Source: Pygmaiobacter massiliensis
Lineage (GTDB): Bacteria; Bacillota; Clostridia; Oscillospirales; Ruminococcaceae
Assembly: GCF_900199435.1 (NCBI RefSeq)
Contig: NZ_OAML01000003.1
Span: 1,133,166 to 1,197,165, forward strand
Direction of reading: 5' to 3'
Length of the DNA: 64,000 nt
The translations under genes and the position numbers were made by a program. The notes beneath the pieces are model-generated. The model was given only the letters and a program-made list of their open reading frames with translations, ran no database searches and had not been told where the DNA came from. How positions within the stretch are numbered: the stretch's first letter is position 1; every line of letters begins with the position of its first letter. Positions 10,546-21,331 of the stretch are shown piece after piece.

Positions 10546-10866
10546 ATGAAATACAAAAGTAAGTATGAATGGTATTATCTATTTCTTTGCGTTGCCTGGC
10601 TTGTGTTTTCAGAATGTGAACAATGGGCTCCATTAGGGAGTACTTTACGCGCTGGCTGTGTCTGGATTAATTTTGCAGCGATACTACTTGCTTTTTGTAT
10701 CGCACTTTACGAGCGCAAAAAAATGCAGGCATTTATGCGCGAGCAAGCCGAGCAGGGAAGAGTGACGCCTACGCCAAAAGCACGCGACTGGAATCTTTTG
10801 TTCGTTATCTTACTCGGCATAGCAGCGCTCTTAATGCTTATTAAACTGCTCTACCTTTATTTATAG
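10546..10866 (+). CDS. Small hypothetical membrane protein
   Basis: I do not recognise this 106-residue protein. It has three predicted membrane segments: about residues 9-20, 31-47 and a long C-terminal helix from about 84 ending in LLYLYL. A short basic loop (YERKKMQAF) lies between the second and third. The ATG at 10546 is chosen over an in-frame TTG at 10513 because GGGGAG sits 6 nt before the ATG. A terminator 7 nt downstream makes it a single-gene unit between rpoC and rpsL. Its base composition is more AT-rich than the flanking housekeeping genes. No function is suggested by context. Confidence 0.75.
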   Translation: MKYKSKYEWYYLFLCVAWLVFSECEQWAPLGSTLRAGCVWINFAAILLAFCIALYERKKMQAFMREQAEQGRVTPTPKARDWNLLFVILLGIAALLMLIKLLYLYL

Positions 10867-10873
10867 CATTTCC

Positions 10874-10911
10874 AACAAAGCCTCTTGTTTTTACGGGAGG
10901 CTTTGTTTTTT
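10874..10911 (+). terminator. Terminator after the small membrane protein gene
   Basis: An 11-bp stem (10874-10884 with 10897-10907) is followed by T6. The remaining 150 nt to the rpsL promoter shows no convincing gene. Confidence 0.88.
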
Positions 10912-11061
10912 ATGGAAGAAAGATACAGTAAGTTTGAGAAAAAATGTATATATTCCAAACCAGACCGCAAAATACCACAGAGTGCAAGCACAACTTTTAT
11001 AAATGCTACGGAACTGGAAAGAAAAAATCAGCAATATGCCGAAAAAGTAGAACCTTTTCTG

Positions 11062-11172
11062 TTGACAGGAACGAGATTTCCGTGTAAAATATAAACGTTG
11101 TGCTATAGGTGTAGGCCTTAAACCGCATTTTGTGGTCAAGCCGCCCTAGCAACACAGCAAATGGTAGCACAA
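11062..11172 (+). promoter_or_regulatory. rpsL promoter and structured leader
   Basis: TTGACA (11062-11067) and TAAAAT (11085-11090) have a 17-bp spacer. The leader can form a long-range stem TTGTGCTA (11098-11105) with TAGCACAA (11165-11172), leaving the ribosome binding site AGAAAGGAG free downstream. Ribosomal protein operons are often controlled by such leaders; a specific regulator cannot be named. Confidence 0.75.
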
Positions 11173-11206
11173 AACCTGCCAAATACTTGAAGAAAGGAGA
11201 AAACTA

Positions 11207-11644
11207 ATGCCTACTTTTAACCAGCTCGTCCGCAAAGGTCGTGAGGTCATCGAAAAGAAATCCACTGCACCGGCTCTGCTCCGCGGCTACAATGCCCAGA
11301 AAAAGCAGTACACCGAGCAGAACGCTCCGCAGAAACGTGGCGTTTGCACCGCAGTGCGTACCATGACCCCGAAAAAGCCGAACTCCGCACTTCGTAAAGT
11401 TGCCCGTGTTAAGCTCACTAATGGTATCGAGGTTACTTCTTACATTCCCGGTATCGGCCATAACCTTCAGGAACACTCCGTTGTCCTGATCCGCGGCGGC
11501 CGTGTAAAGGATCTTCCCGGTGTGCGTTACCACATCATCCGCGGTACTCTTGATACCCAGGGTGTTGCAAACCGCAACCAGGCTCGTTCCAAATACGGTG
11601 CAAAACGCCCCAAGGCCGGTGCAGCAGCGAAAGCAAAGAAGTAG
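11207..11644 (+). CDS. rpsL: 30S ribosomal protein S12
   Basis: S12 sits at the decoding centre of the small subunit. The 145-residue protein has [11 protein letters not shown] at the N-terminus, the conserved [17 protein letters not shown] loop (the lysine altered in streptomycin resistance is wild type) and [14 protein letters not shown]. An insertion of about 15-18 residues near positions 30-45 ([13 protein letters not shown]) makes it longer than the 124-residue E. coli form, as in many clostridia. A basic Ala/Lys tail ends the protein. It begins the rpsL-rpsG-fusA unit. Confidence 0.99.
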   Translation: MPTFNQLVRKGREVIEKKSTAPALLRGYNAQKKQYTEQNAPQKRGVCTAVRTMTPKKPNSALRKVARVKLTNGIEVTSYIPGIGHNLQEHSVVLIRGGRVKDLPGVRYHIIRGTLDTQGVANRNQARSKYGAKRPKAGAAAKAKK

Positions 11645-11768
11645 TTTTAGTCGCCTAGACATGCAAGTAAGCAGGTTTGATATAGCAATCAACCTCTTAT
11701 AGCACTGTCGGAAGCCAAAACAACTTTCGAGTACCGATGATATCATTATGTGAAGGAGGGAAGAAAAG

Positions 11769-12239
11769 ATGCCTAGAAGAGGTAATATTGCAAAGCGCGA
11801 CGTGCTCGCGGATCCCATCTACAATTCGAAGATGGTCACCCGTCTTGTCAACAGCATCATGCTGGACGGCAAAAAAGGCGTCGCACAGAAAATCGTTTAC
11901 GGTGCGTTTGACATCGTAAAAGAGAAAACCGGTAACGATCCCCTGGAGATGTTCGAGAAAGCTCTCGAGAACGTCATGCCCTTGCTGGAGGTTAAAGCTC
12001 GTCGTGTCGGCGGCTCTACCTACCAGGTGCCGATGGAAGTTCGTCCGGAACGCCGCGAGACCCTTGGTCTGCGCTGGCTGACAGCTTACTCTCGTAACCG
12101 TAACGAGCGCACCATGCGCGAGCGTTTGGCTGGCGAGATCATGGATGCCGTCAACGGCACCGGTAACGCTGTTAAGAAACGTGAAGATACGCACAAGATG
12201 GCTGAGGCCAACAAGGCGTTCGCTCACTACAGATACTAA
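11769..12239 (+). CDS. rpsG: 30S ribosomal protein S7
   Basis: The 156-residue S7 nucleates assembly of the head of the 30S subunit. It shows the standard MPRRGN-like start, the conserved [14 protein letters not shown] segment and the [15 protein letters not shown] region. GAAGGAGG precedes the ATG. The 124-nt rpsL-rpsG spacer can fold with TCGGAAG (11708-11714) pairing to a downstream CTTTCGA..CCGA arm. In E. coli S7 represses translation by binding this spacer; whether that occurs here is inference. fusA begins 29 nt downstream. Confidence 0.99.
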   Translation: MPRRGNIAKRDVLADPIYNSKMVTRLVNSIMLDGKKGVAQKIVYGAFDIVKEKTGNDPLEMFEKALENVMPLLEVKARRVGGSTYQVPMEVRPERRETLGLRWLTAYSRNRNERTMRERLAGEIMDAVNGTGNAVKKREDTHKMAEANKAFAHYRY

Positions 12240-12268
12240 TCGCTGTCTTAAGATTTTAGGAGGTAACT

Positions 12269-14395
<2,127 letters not shown>

Positions 14396-14432
14396 TTCCT
14401 GGCAAAATGCCCGGGATAAAACAAAAATCCAC

Positions 14433-14461
14433 TTGATTTTTATAGCTCTAATTGCTACAAT
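14433..14461 (+). promoter_or_regulatory. Promoter in the fusA-tuf spacer
   Basis: TTGATT (14433-14438) and TACAAT (14456-14461) have a 17-bp spacer, and a TGC just before the -10 gives an extended -10 element. A small hairpin with no T-run lies at 14398-14416. tuf can therefore be transcribed both from rpsL and from its own promoter. Confidence 0.7.
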
Positions 14462-14503
14462 TAATGCAAGTGACTAACAAAGTTATTAAGGAGGCTAATT
14501 ACC

Positions 14504-15706
14504 ATGGGTAAGGCAAAATTTGACCGTACTAAACCGCATGTCAACATCGGCACCATCGGCCACGTTGACCACGGCAAGACCACTCTGACCGCTGCTATCA
14601 CGAAGGTGCTCGCTATGCAGGGCGGCGCTGACTTTATGGACTATGCCAACATCGATAAAGCTCCTGAGGAGCGCGAGCGCGGCATCACCATCAACACCTC
14701 TCACGTTGAGTATCAGACCGCTGCTCGTCACTACGCACACGTTGACTGCCCGGGCCATGCTGACTATGTTAAAAACATGATCACTGGTGCTGCTCAGATG
14801 GACGGCGCTATCCTCGTTGTTTCCTCTGCAGACGGCCCGATGCCCCAGACCCGTGAGCACATCCTGCTCTCCCGTCAGGTTGGCGTTCCCTATATCGTTG
14901 TCTTCATGAACAAAGTCGATCAGGTTGACGATCCCGAGCTGCTCGAGCTGGTTGAGATGGAGATCCGTGACCTCCTCTCCAGCTACGACTTCCCCGGCGA
15001 CGACACCCCGATCGTCAAAGGCTCTGCGCTGAAAGCGCTTGAGTCTGCATCCACCGACATCAATGCTCCTGAGTACAAATGCATTCTTGAGCTGATGGAA
15101 GCAGTTGACAGCTATATCCCCACCCCGGATCGTGCTGCTGACCTTACCTTCCTTATGCCCGTTGAGGACGTCTTCACCATCACTGGCCGTGGCACCGTTG
15201 CTACCGGTCGTGTTGAGCGTGGCACCATCAAAGTCGGCGAAGAGGTTGAGATCGTTGGTCTGACCGAAGAAACCGCTAAAACCACCGTTACCGGCCTCGA
15301 GATGTTCCGCAAACTGCTCGACTTCGCACAGGCTGGCGATAACGTCGGCGCTCTGCTCCGTGGCGTGCAGCGTTCTGACATCGAGCGTGGCCAGGTTCTC
15401 GCAAAGCCGGGTTCCATTCACCCGCACACCAAATTTGCTGGACAGGTTTACATCCTGAAAAAGGATGAGGGCGGCCGTCACACCCCGTTCTTCAACAACT
15501 ATCGTCCGCAGTTCTACTTCCGTACCACCGACGTTACCGGCGTTATCGAACTGCCGGAAGGCGTTGAGATGTGCATGCCTGGCGACAACGTCACCATGGA
15601 CGTTGAGCTGATCACCCCGATTGCTATCGAGGAAGGTCTGCGCTTCGCTATCCGTGAGGGTGGCCGTACCGTTGGCTCCGGCGTTGTTTCCAAAGTCAAT
15701 GCCTAA
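14504..15706 (+). CDS. tuf: Elongation factor Tu
   Basis: The 400-residue GTPase delivers aminoacyl-tRNA to the ribosome. [13 protein letters not shown] (G1), [12 protein letters not shown] (G3) and NKVD (G4) are intact, followed by two beta-barrel domains that end in [15 protein letters not shown] lies 8 nt before the ATG. It follows fusA after 108 nt with its own promoter. The S10 operon does not follow; guaA does, after a complex hairpin region. Confidence 0.99.
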   Translation: MGKAKFDRTKPHVNIGTIGHVDHGKTTLTAAITKVLAMQGGADFMDYANIDKAPEERERGITINTSHVEYQTAARHYAHVDCPGHADYVKNMITGAAQMDGAILVVSSADGPMPQTREHILLSRQVGVPYIVVFMNKVDQVDDPELLELVEMEIRDLLSSYDFPGDDTPIVKGSALKALESASTDINAPEYKCILELMEAVDSYIPTPDRAADLTFLMPVEDVFTITGRGTVATGRVERGTIKVGEEVEIVGLTEETAKTTVTGLEMFRKLLDFAQAGDNVGALLRGVQRSDIERGQVLAKPGSIHPHTKFAGQVYILKKDEGGRHTPFFNNYRPQFYFRTTDVTGVIELPEGVEMCMPGDNVTMDVELITPIAIEEGLRFAIREGGRTVGSGVVSKVNA

Positions 15707-15721
15707 TTAAGCAACATTGTG

Positions 15722-15823
15722 AAGCCCCTTTGCGGTTCCGTAAGGGGGCTTTGCTCTATCTAAAACTCTAAGCGTTTAGGTAGAGCAAAGCCCAAAAGGC
15801 TCTTTTGCAGTGTTAGGCACTGC
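15722..15823 (+). terminator. tuf terminator overlapping a competing long hairpin
   Basis: The tuf terminator stem is AAGCCCC (15722-15728) with GGGGCTT (15745-15751). Its 3' arm is also the beginning of a much longer stem, 15746-15764 with 15775-15793, 19 bp with one G-U pair. The two folds cannot form together. A third hairpin, GCAGTG/CACTGC, lies at 15807-15823. No clear promoter sits between here and guaA, so guaA probably depends on read-through from tuf. Confidence 0.75.
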
Positions 15824-15848
15824 TAGTATCAAAAAATGGAGGTCATGT

Positions 15849-17375
15849 ATGGTTCACGAAACAATTATCATCGTGGATTTCGGCGGTCAGTACAATCAGC
15901 TGATTGCACGGCGCGTGCGTGAAAATAACGTATACAGCGAAGTGGTGCCGTTTACGAAAGCTGTTGATGTGATCAAAGAAAAGTGCCCCAAAGGCATTAT
16001 TTTTACCGGCGGCCCTGCCAGTGTGTATGAAGAAGGCGCACCTGCGATTAACCGCGAAGTGTTTGAGCTTGGCATTCCCGTGCTGGGCATTTGCTACGGC
16101 GCTCAGTTGATGGCATATACGCTCGGCGGCGAAGTTTATCACCCGGAGCATCGCGAATATGGCAAAATTCCGGTTAACGCAGACGGCGGCTGGATGTCAG
16201 GCGTTTTTAGCGAAGGAATTTGCTGGATGAGCCACACCGACCAAATTTCTAAATTGCCGGAAGGCTTTGTTGCAACTGCGCACAGCACTACCTGCCCGGT
16301 AGCTGCGATGGAAAATGCGGAGAAGCATCTGTATGCAGTACAGTTCCACCCGGAAGTAAACCACACTGAGTTTGGCAAAGAGCTGCTTCACAGCTTCTTG
16401 TTTGATATTTGTGGCTGCGCTGGCGATTGGACTGCTGCTGGCTTCGCTGATAGCAGTATTGCTGCGATTCGTGAGCAGGTAGGGGACAAACGTGTGCTCT
16501 GCGCTCTTTCTGGCGGCGTGGATTCTACGGTTGCTGCAGTTATGGTACACAAAGCAATCGGTGACCAGCTTACATGTATCTTTGTTGACCACGGCCTGAT
16601 GCGTAAAGATGAAGGCGATCAGGTTATGGATACTCTTGCAAAAGAATTCGATATGAAAGTAATCCGCGTCAATGCCAAGGAGCTTTTCCTGGGCAAATTG
16701 GCTGGTGTGACTGAGCCTGAGCAGAAGCGCAAAATCATCGGCAACGAGTTTATTCGTGTGTTTGATGCGGAAGCTGTAAAACTTGGCAAAATGGATTATC
16801 TGTTGCAGGGCACCATCTATCCCGACGTTATCGAGTCTGGCACCGGTGACGCTGCAGTCATCAAAAGCCACCACAATGTTGGCGGTTTGCCGGAAGACGT
16901 TCAGTTTGAGCTGCTTGAGCCGCTTCGTCTGCTGTTTAAGGATGAAGTGCGCAACGTTGGCCGTGAGCTTGGCTTACCCAACTACGTTGTAGATCGTCAG
17001 CCGTTCCCGGGTCCCGGTCTTGCAATCCGCTGCCTCGGCGAGGTAACCGAGCCGAAACTCTTCATCATCCGCGAAAGCGATGCCATCCTGCGCGAAGAAA
17101 TTGCGAAAGCAGGCTTAGATAAAGAGATTTGGCAGTACTTCACCGTGCTGCCCGGCATCACCAGTGTTGGTGTTATGGGCGACGGCAGAACCTATTGCGA
17201 TGCAGTGGCAATCCGTGCGGTCACCAGCATTGATGGCATGACCAGCGATTGGGCTAAGATTCCGTACGAAGTGCTGGAGAAAATCAGCTCTCGTATCGTA
17301 AACGAAGTCCCCGGTGTCAACCGTATCGTATATGATATCACTACAAAACCGCCCTCAACGATTGAGTGGGAATAA
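15849..17375 (+). CDS. guaA: GMP synthase (glutamine-hydrolysing)
   Basis: This enzyme converts XMP to GMP using ATP and glutamine. The N-terminal class I glutamine amidotransferase has the nucleophile C82 in GICYGAQ and the FHPEVNHTE histidine/glutamate. The ATP pyrophosphatase domain begins with the P-loop [12 protein letters not shown], and the dimerisation domain ends in KPPSTIEWE. The ATG at 15849 is chosen because TGGAGGTCATGT precedes it; this gives 508 residues, the family length. There is no visible purine riboswitch, which is unusual for a clostridial guaA; the upstream hairpins may replace it. Confidence 0.98.
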   Translation: MVHETIIIVDFGGQYNQLIARRVRENNVYSEVVPFTKAVDVIKEKCPKGIIFTGGPASVYEEGAPAINREVFELGIPVLGICYGAQLMAYTLGGEVYHPEHREYGKIPVNADGGWMSGVFSEGICWMSHTDQISKLPEGFVATAHSTTCPVAAMENAEKHLYAVQFHPEVNHTEFGKELLHSFLFDICGCAGDWTAAGFADSSIAAIREQVGDKRVLCALSGGVDSTVAAVMVHKAIGDQLTCIFVDHGLMRKDEGDQVMDTLAKEFDMKVIRVNAKELFLGKLAGVTEPEQKRKIIGNEFIRVFDAEAVKLGKMDYLLQGTIYPDVIESGTGDAAVIKSHHNVGGLPEDVQFELLEPLRLLFKDEVRNVGRELGLPNYVVDRQPFPGPGLAIRCLGEVTEPKLFIIRESDAILREEIAKAGLDKEIWQYFTVLPGITSVGVMGDGRTYCDAVAIRAVTSIDGMTSDWAKIPYEVLEKISSRIVNEVPGVNRIVYDITTKPPSTIEWE

Positions 17376-17383
17376 CAACTAGT

Positions 17384-17423
17384 AAAATCCGAGAAGCTGC
17401 TTTATAGCACTTCTCGGATTTTT
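17384..17423 (+). terminator. Terminator after guaA
   Basis: A 13-bp stem (17384-17396 with 17410-17422) leads into T5. Confidence 0.92.
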
Positions 17424-17471
17424 CTGCTTTCAGAGGCTCAAATACGCCATAACCAAAATGGCATAAAAGTA

Positions 17472-17514
17472 AACGCCTCGGCAACGTGCAGCAAGCACAT
17501 AAAGCCGGGGCGTT
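17472..17514 (-). terminator. Terminator of the minus-strand ABC operon
   Basis: AACGCCTCGGC (17472-17482) pairs with GCCGGGGCGTT (17504-17514) around an inner GTGC/GCAC hairpin. On the minus strand it is followed by TTTACTTTT. It faces the guaA terminator. Confidence 0.7.
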
Positions 17515-17569
17515 CTGCTTTTACTATATTAAATAGGCTTTGTGAGAAGAGAAGCTTAAATTACTATAT

Positions 17570-18562
17570 TTATTTTGCGGCTTTTTCTGCGTAGGTGTTA
17601 TCCACGAGGCGATTAAAGTCGACCCACTGCTCATGTTGCAGCTGACCAGCGGTTTCCATTACGGTTTCCAAACGCTCGAGCGCTTCTTGCTTCATCACAG
17701 GAGTTGCATTCCAGGCATCGATATCCTTATAGCGCTGTGCAACAGAGGTGAGCACTTTGATATCAGTATCGGGGAACTGGTCAGCAATGGCGGTTGCAAT
17801 TTCTTCCGCAGAATGCTCCTGCACCCATTTCTGGCCTTTTGCTACTGCGTTGGTGAATTTCTGAATTACATCTTTATGATCTGCGATATAGGTCTGAGAA
17901 GCGAAATAAGCAGTGTAGGGGATTTCGCCGCTTTCCTGACCGATAGAAGCGAGTACATAGCCTTTGCCAGCCAGCTCAATTTCGGTCGCCGTGGGCTCAA
18001 ATAAGGTAACAAAGTCGCCGTTGCCGCCGGTGAAGGCGCCAGCCATCATGTTGAACTGTACAGTGGTGTCAACAGTAGCATCTTTGCCCGGAACTACGTT
18101 GTTCTGACGCATTACGTATTCAAGAGTCATTTCCGGCACGCCACCGGCACGGCCACCAATGATAGTTTTGCCCTTGAGGTCATCCCAAGAGAAACCATCT
18201 TTGCTGCGGCCCACCAGGAAGGAACCATCACGTTTGGTCAGCTGTGCAAATACAACAGGGTAATTTTCTTTGCCCTGATTCAGCACATAGATGCAAGCCT
18301 CCGGTCCCGCCAAACCGATGTCGGATTGATCTGTAAGTACGGCAGTCATTACCTTGTCTGCACCGCCGCCGTTGGTAAGCTCAATGTTTAGACCTTCTTC
18401 TTTAAAGAAGCCCTGCTTCATTGCGACATACTGGGGTGCGTAGAACACCGAGTGGGTTACTTCGTTGAGTCGGACGGTGGTTACAGCTTCGGTTTTGCCA
18501 CAGCTGCAGAGTAGTGCCAACACTAAGACCAGTGTAAGCAGCAAAGAACACGCTTTTTTCAT
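17570..18562 (-). CDS. NitT/TauT-type ABC transporter substrate-binding lipoprotein
   Basis: The start at 18562 (MKKACSLLL) has AGGAGTGATTGC upstream and gives 330 residues. A lipoprotein signal ends in LLCSC, so the mature protein is anchored outside the membrane. The mature domain belongs to the SsuA/TauA/NMT1-like fold family: VFYAPQYVAMKQGFFKEEGL is the typical beginning, followed by the conserved D-x-G-x(2)-GPEA segment. Family members bind sulfonates, taurine, nitrate, thiamine precursors or guanidine-related compounds. No TPP, guanidine or other riboswitch is visible upstream, so the substrate stays open. Its ATG overlaps the TGA of the permease gene by 4 nt. Confidence 0.88.
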   Translation of the reverse strand: MKKACSLLLTLVLVLALLCSCGKTEAVTTVRLNEVTHSVFYAPQYVAMKQGFFKEEGLNIELTNGGGADKVMTAVLTDQSDIGLAGPEACIYVLNQGKENYPVVFAQLTKRDGSFLVGRSKDGFSWDDLKGKTIIGGRAGGVPEMTLEYVMRQNNVVPGKDATVDTTVQFNMMAGAFTGGNGDFVTLFEPTATEIELAGKGYVLASIGQESGEIPYTAYFASQTYIADHKDVIQKFTNAVAKGQKWVQEHSAEEIATAIADQFPDTDIKVLTSVAQRYKDIDAWNATPVMKQEALERLETVMETAGQLQHEQWVDFNRLVDNTYAEKAAK

Positions 18563-19440
18563 GCAATCACTCCTATACGTTTTTTCATAAAAGTTTCCAA
18601 CCAAAGCACAAATTGATACATTACGACAGCCGCGATTGCAAGTAACAGCACGGTAGCCATAACGAGATCCATGTTAAAGACCTGAGAACCATAAACAATC
18701 AGATAACCAAGCCCAGCTTTCGAAACCAGGAACTCGCCCATGATAACACCAACCCAAGAAAGACCGACATTAACACGCAGCGTATTGAACAAGGTATCGT
18801 AGTTCGCGGGGAAGACTAGATAGCGTAAAATCTGCCCACGCGTAGCGCCCAGGGTGCGCATCATACGAATTTTTTGAGGGTCGGTAGAAAGAAAACCAAC
18901 ATGCATATTTAAAATGGTCACAATGATGGAAATTGCGAGGGTCATAGCAATAATGGAGCCGGTGCCTGCACCAATCCAGACGATGAAAATAGGGCCTAGC
19001 GCTGTTTTCGGCAGTGCATTCAGCACCACTAAGTATGGCTCAAGGATGCGTGAGAGAAAGTCGCTCCACCAAAGCCCGATAGCAATCAAGGTGCCGAGCA
19101 CGGTGCCCAGTGTAAAGCCCACGACAGTTTCAAGTGTGGAGGTGCCAAGGTGCAGCCACAAGTCTCCGGATTCATATAGCTTGCGCAAGGTAGCCACCAC
19201 CCGCGTAGGGGAGCTGACTATAAAAGCATCTACCCAACCCATGCGCGCAGAAAGTTCCCAAAAAGCAAGAAAAAACACCAGCAGGGAAATGCGTATCACA
19301 TGAATGGCTGTTAAGCGGCGTTTACGGGCTTGCAGATAGGCAACACGTTCTTCTGAGGGGGGCGGCCCGGGCTCTGCCAGGCGGGCTTGGCGGGCACGCA
19401 GCCATGAGACTTGCTCTGCTGAAGAAGATTTATCAGACAT
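18559..19440 (-). CDS. NitT/TauT-type ABC transporter permease
   Basis: The start at 19440 (MSDKSSS) gives 293 residues and overlaps the ATPase gene by 8 nt. An unusually long hydrophilic, Arg- and Glu-rich N-terminus of about 45 residues precedes the first membrane helix near VIRISLLVFFLAFWEL. About six membrane segments follow, with the EAA-type loop region before TLGATRGQILRYLVFPAN that docks on the ATPase. This SsuC/TauC-like subunit forms the channel as a homodimer. The 5' extension shows no domain I recognise. Confidence 0.9.
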   Translation of the reverse strand: MSDKSSSAEQVSWLRARQARLAEPGPPPSEERVAYLQARKRRLTAIHVIRISLLVFFLAFWELSARMGWVDAFIVSSPTRVVATLRKLYESGDLWLHLGTSTLETVVGFTLGTVLGTLIAIGLWWSDFLSRILEPYLVVLNALPKTALGPIFIVWIGAGTGSIIAMTLAISIIVTILNMHVGFLSTDPQKIRMMRTLGATRGQILRYLVFPANYDTLFNTLRVNVGLSWVGVIMGEFLVSKAGLGYLIVYGSQVFNMDLVMATVLLLAIAAVVMYQFVLWLETFMKKRIGVIA

Positions 19441-20191
19441 TGATCTCCAGCTCCTTCCAAATTTGATTGAAATAAGTGCGAAAATTGGGGGCATCTCTGC
19501 GTTCCATCGGAGAAAGCGATCGCAGCTCTCCCAGGTCATGAATCGCTTTCACCGTTGCGGGGCGGTGAGAGAGCACCACAATTCGGTCAGACATGCTGAT
19601 GGCCTCAGAAATATCATGAGTAACCAACAGCGCGGTTTTCTTTTCTTGCCGGATAATACTGTGAATATCATCGGACACCGAGAGACGAGTTTGGTAATCC
19701 AATGCGGAAAACGGCTCGTCGAGAAGCAAAATGCGAGGGTCAGTGGCGAGGGTGCGTATCAGTGCACAGCGCTGTCGCATACCGCCTGAAAGCTGGGACG
19801 GCTTTTTGCTCAAAAATTCGCTTAAGCCATATCGTTCTAACAGCTCCCGCACGTGAGCCTGTCGCTTCGGTGTGTTCTCATGTCTTACTTCCAGCCCTAA
19901 GGTAACGTTACTCCATATAGTACGCCACTCAAATAATTGGTCGCGCTGTGGCATTAAGCCTATTTTGGGGGATGGTGCGGTTACGATGTCACCGTCTACC
20001 CAGATGGCGCCATGCGATGGTTTTTCCAGCCCCGCTACTAAAGAGAGCAACGTCGATTTTCCACAGCCTGAAGGGCCAATGATACTGACAAATTCACCTT
20101 CTGCCATGTGAAACGAAACATCTTTTAACGCTTCGATTTCTCCATCAGGAGATTGGTAAGTCAGGGCAACCTGCTGGAGTTCAATAATCAT
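19433..20191 (-). CDS. NitT/TauT-type ABC transporter ATP-binding protein
   Basis: The 252-residue ATPase is complete: Walker A GPSGCGKST near residue 40, Q-loop PQRDQL, signature LSGGMRQR, Walker B LLLDEPFSALD and the H-loop histidine in LLVTHD. It resembles SsuB/TauB subunits. On the minus strand it is the first gene of the operon, followed by permease and binding protein with overlapping ends, so all three are translated from one message. AGGAGTACCTGGGC precedes the ATG. Confidence 0.93.
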   Translation of the reverse strand: MIIELQQVALTYQSPDGEIEALKDVSFHMAEGEFVSIIGPSGCGKSTLLSLVAGLEKPSHGAIWVDGDIVTAPSPKIGLMPQRDQLFEWRTIWSNVTLGLEVRHENTPKRQAHVRELLERYGLSEFLSKKPSQLSGGMRQRCALIRTLATDPRILLLDEPFSALDYQTRLSVSDDIHSIIRQEKKTALLVTHDISEAISMSDRIVVLSHRPATVKAIHDLGELRSLSPMERRDAPNFRTYFNQIWKELEINV

Positions 20192-20429
20192 GCCCAGGTA
20201 CTCCTTCCGTTAGTTCGCTACACACCTCATAGTATGTGGGCAGTCGGTTACCCGTCACTTAATTTTCTATATTAGCATCGCTTTGGACGGCAAAAATGGT
20301 CGAAAAATAGTGATTTTACTGTCAAATCATGAAAAGTAAAAAACGCCTGCCACAGCTAAAAGCTGTAACAAGCGCTGAGAAACAAAAACAGCCTTGCCGG
20401 AGGGAGCTGGCAAGACTGCTTTTGTTTGG
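20192..20429. other. Gene-free leader region with hairpins
   Basis: No gene is visible here. On the minus strand an extended -10 element (TGCTAATAT, about 20268-20276) without a good -35 could serve the ABC operon. Two symmetrical structures follow: ACAGCT/AGCTGT (20352-20366) and a long stem 20380-20398 with 20409-20427 with two mismatches, which could terminate transcription in either direction. Confidence 0.5.
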
Positions 20430-20818
20430 TGTGAAATTTTTGGAGATCCACCAGCAAAGCCTAAGCTTTGCCATACGTGCTGCGTGGAAAGTCACAGCAC
20501 TAGTCCATTCGTCAGGAGGCAGAAGTGTTCATCTTTTACCCGGTAGGGTGAAAGCAAAAGGGGATAGCTTTTGCTAAAAAGGTAGGCACTATCGGCACGG
20601 CAAGCGAATTTTGAACTCAATACAAGAGTGATACACTGCCAGTGGCGGCGTATCTGAGGGGAGAAACCTAGAGGGCGCAGCGGCAGTATGCACTGCAAGG
20701 GGAACTACGCTGGGCGAAATACGGCAAAAGCCACAGCGATAGCAAGAGGACAAACGCAAAAGCGCCGGCCTCTCTTTCTAAGTTTCAAACCCGGCAAAAG
20801 GTTTGGTTATGTAATAAC
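20430..20818 (+). other. Hairpin-rich non-coding stretch, possible structured RNA
   Basis: No protein gene with a ribosome binding site is visible on either strand. On the plus strand there are many local stems: GGTG/CACC (20429-20452), GCAAAGC/GCTTTGC with a CTAA loop (about 20454-20471), GTGCTG/CAGCAC (about 20477-20500), AGCAAAAG/CTTTTGCT (about 20552-20575) and CGCTG/CAGCG (about 20708-20738). Base composition is close to that of genes rather than of the AT-rich spacers nearby. I checked by eye for RNase P, tmRNA, SRP RNA, T-box, lysine, cobalamin, FMN and c-di-GMP motifs and found no convincing match. Confidence 0.35.
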
Positions 20819-20977
20819 TTAAACTTTTGCAGTTTGGTTCTCTTTGAGACGAGCGGCCTTCATGGCGGGGAGCCATTCGGTGAACGCCAGAACCAGCGGG
20901 ACAAAAAAGCCGAGGGGAGAGAGTACAAGACAGTTGATAAACTCTTTGCGTGCTTGGATATATTCGGGACTATGCAT
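20819..20977 (-). CDS. Small 52-residue membrane protein
   Basis: A short ORF too small for ordinary calling runs from an ATG at 20977 to a TAA at 20819. It is preceded by AGGAGG 8 nt before the ATG, one of the best ribosome binding sites in the window. The peptide starts MHSPEYIQARKEF, has one hydrophobic segment (CLVLSPLGFFVPLVLAF, about residues 16-32) and ends with a basic, soluble tail. A TATAAT lies about 60 nt upstream on the same strand (plus 21040-21045) with a weak -35. It is divergent from the KdpD-like kinase gene. I cannot assign a function; a small membrane regulator or leader peptide is possible. Confidence 0.6.
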   Translation of the reverse strand: MHSPEYIQARKEFINCLVLSPLGFFVPLVLAFTEWLPAMKAARLKENQTAKV

Positions 20978-21165
20978 AATTCATTCCTCCTAATGCTCTA
21001 GCTTTGCGGAACCAAAATGCCGCTTAGCTTTCCATATGCATTATAATCCAACCGCGCGCTAATTTTTCGGAAAGGAGTGGCAGATTTCCACTTCCTTATC
21101 GAGTAATTTTTAGAGCTGTGATATAATCAATGTAGGCCAGTGCCGAACTGAGAAAGAACAGAAGA

Positions 21166-21193
21166 TTGCAGCAATATAAAAATGTGCTATAAT
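21166..21193 (+). promoter_or_regulatory. Promoter of the KdpDE-like pair
   Basis: TTGCAG (21166-21171), 16-bp spacer, TATAAT (21188-21193) with TGC giving an extended -10. The leader of about 130 nt to the ATG at 21332 has no recognisable riboswitch. Confidence 0.75.
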
Positions 21194-21331
21194 AGCTCCA
21201 TCAGGCATTCTATTAAGCCCCAAACAGTCTGTTTTGGATTTTGTGCAACTATATGGCTTTAAGCGTTATGCGGTTGCGGTACAGCTTTTAACGAATGTCT
21301 ACTCTAACTCTTTCAGAGGAGACCTTAAAAG

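Noticed and set aside
10885-11094. Possible 69-codon ORF between the small membrane gene and rpsL
   Set aside because: It starts within a terminator T-run, has no ribosome binding site and its end overlaps the rpsL promoter.
15707-15848. Purine riboswitch in front of guaA
   Set aside because: The three-way junction consensus is absent; only simple hairpins are seen.
20192-20330. TPP or guanidine riboswitch in front of the NitT/TauT-type operon
   Set aside because: Neither the CUGAGA/ACCUGAU core nor the guanidine-I core is found on the minus strand.
20640-20740. Lysine riboswitch, because of AGAGGGCGCAGC...AGTA...GGGGAA strings
   Set aside because: The GCCGAA and closing pairings are missing and no lysine gene lies downstream.
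20430-20818. RNase P RNA, because of GGAAAGTC and GGGTGAAAG-like strings
   Set aside because: The conserved GAGGAAAGTCC, ACAGAAA and GAGCAAG elements are not present in the right order or spacing.
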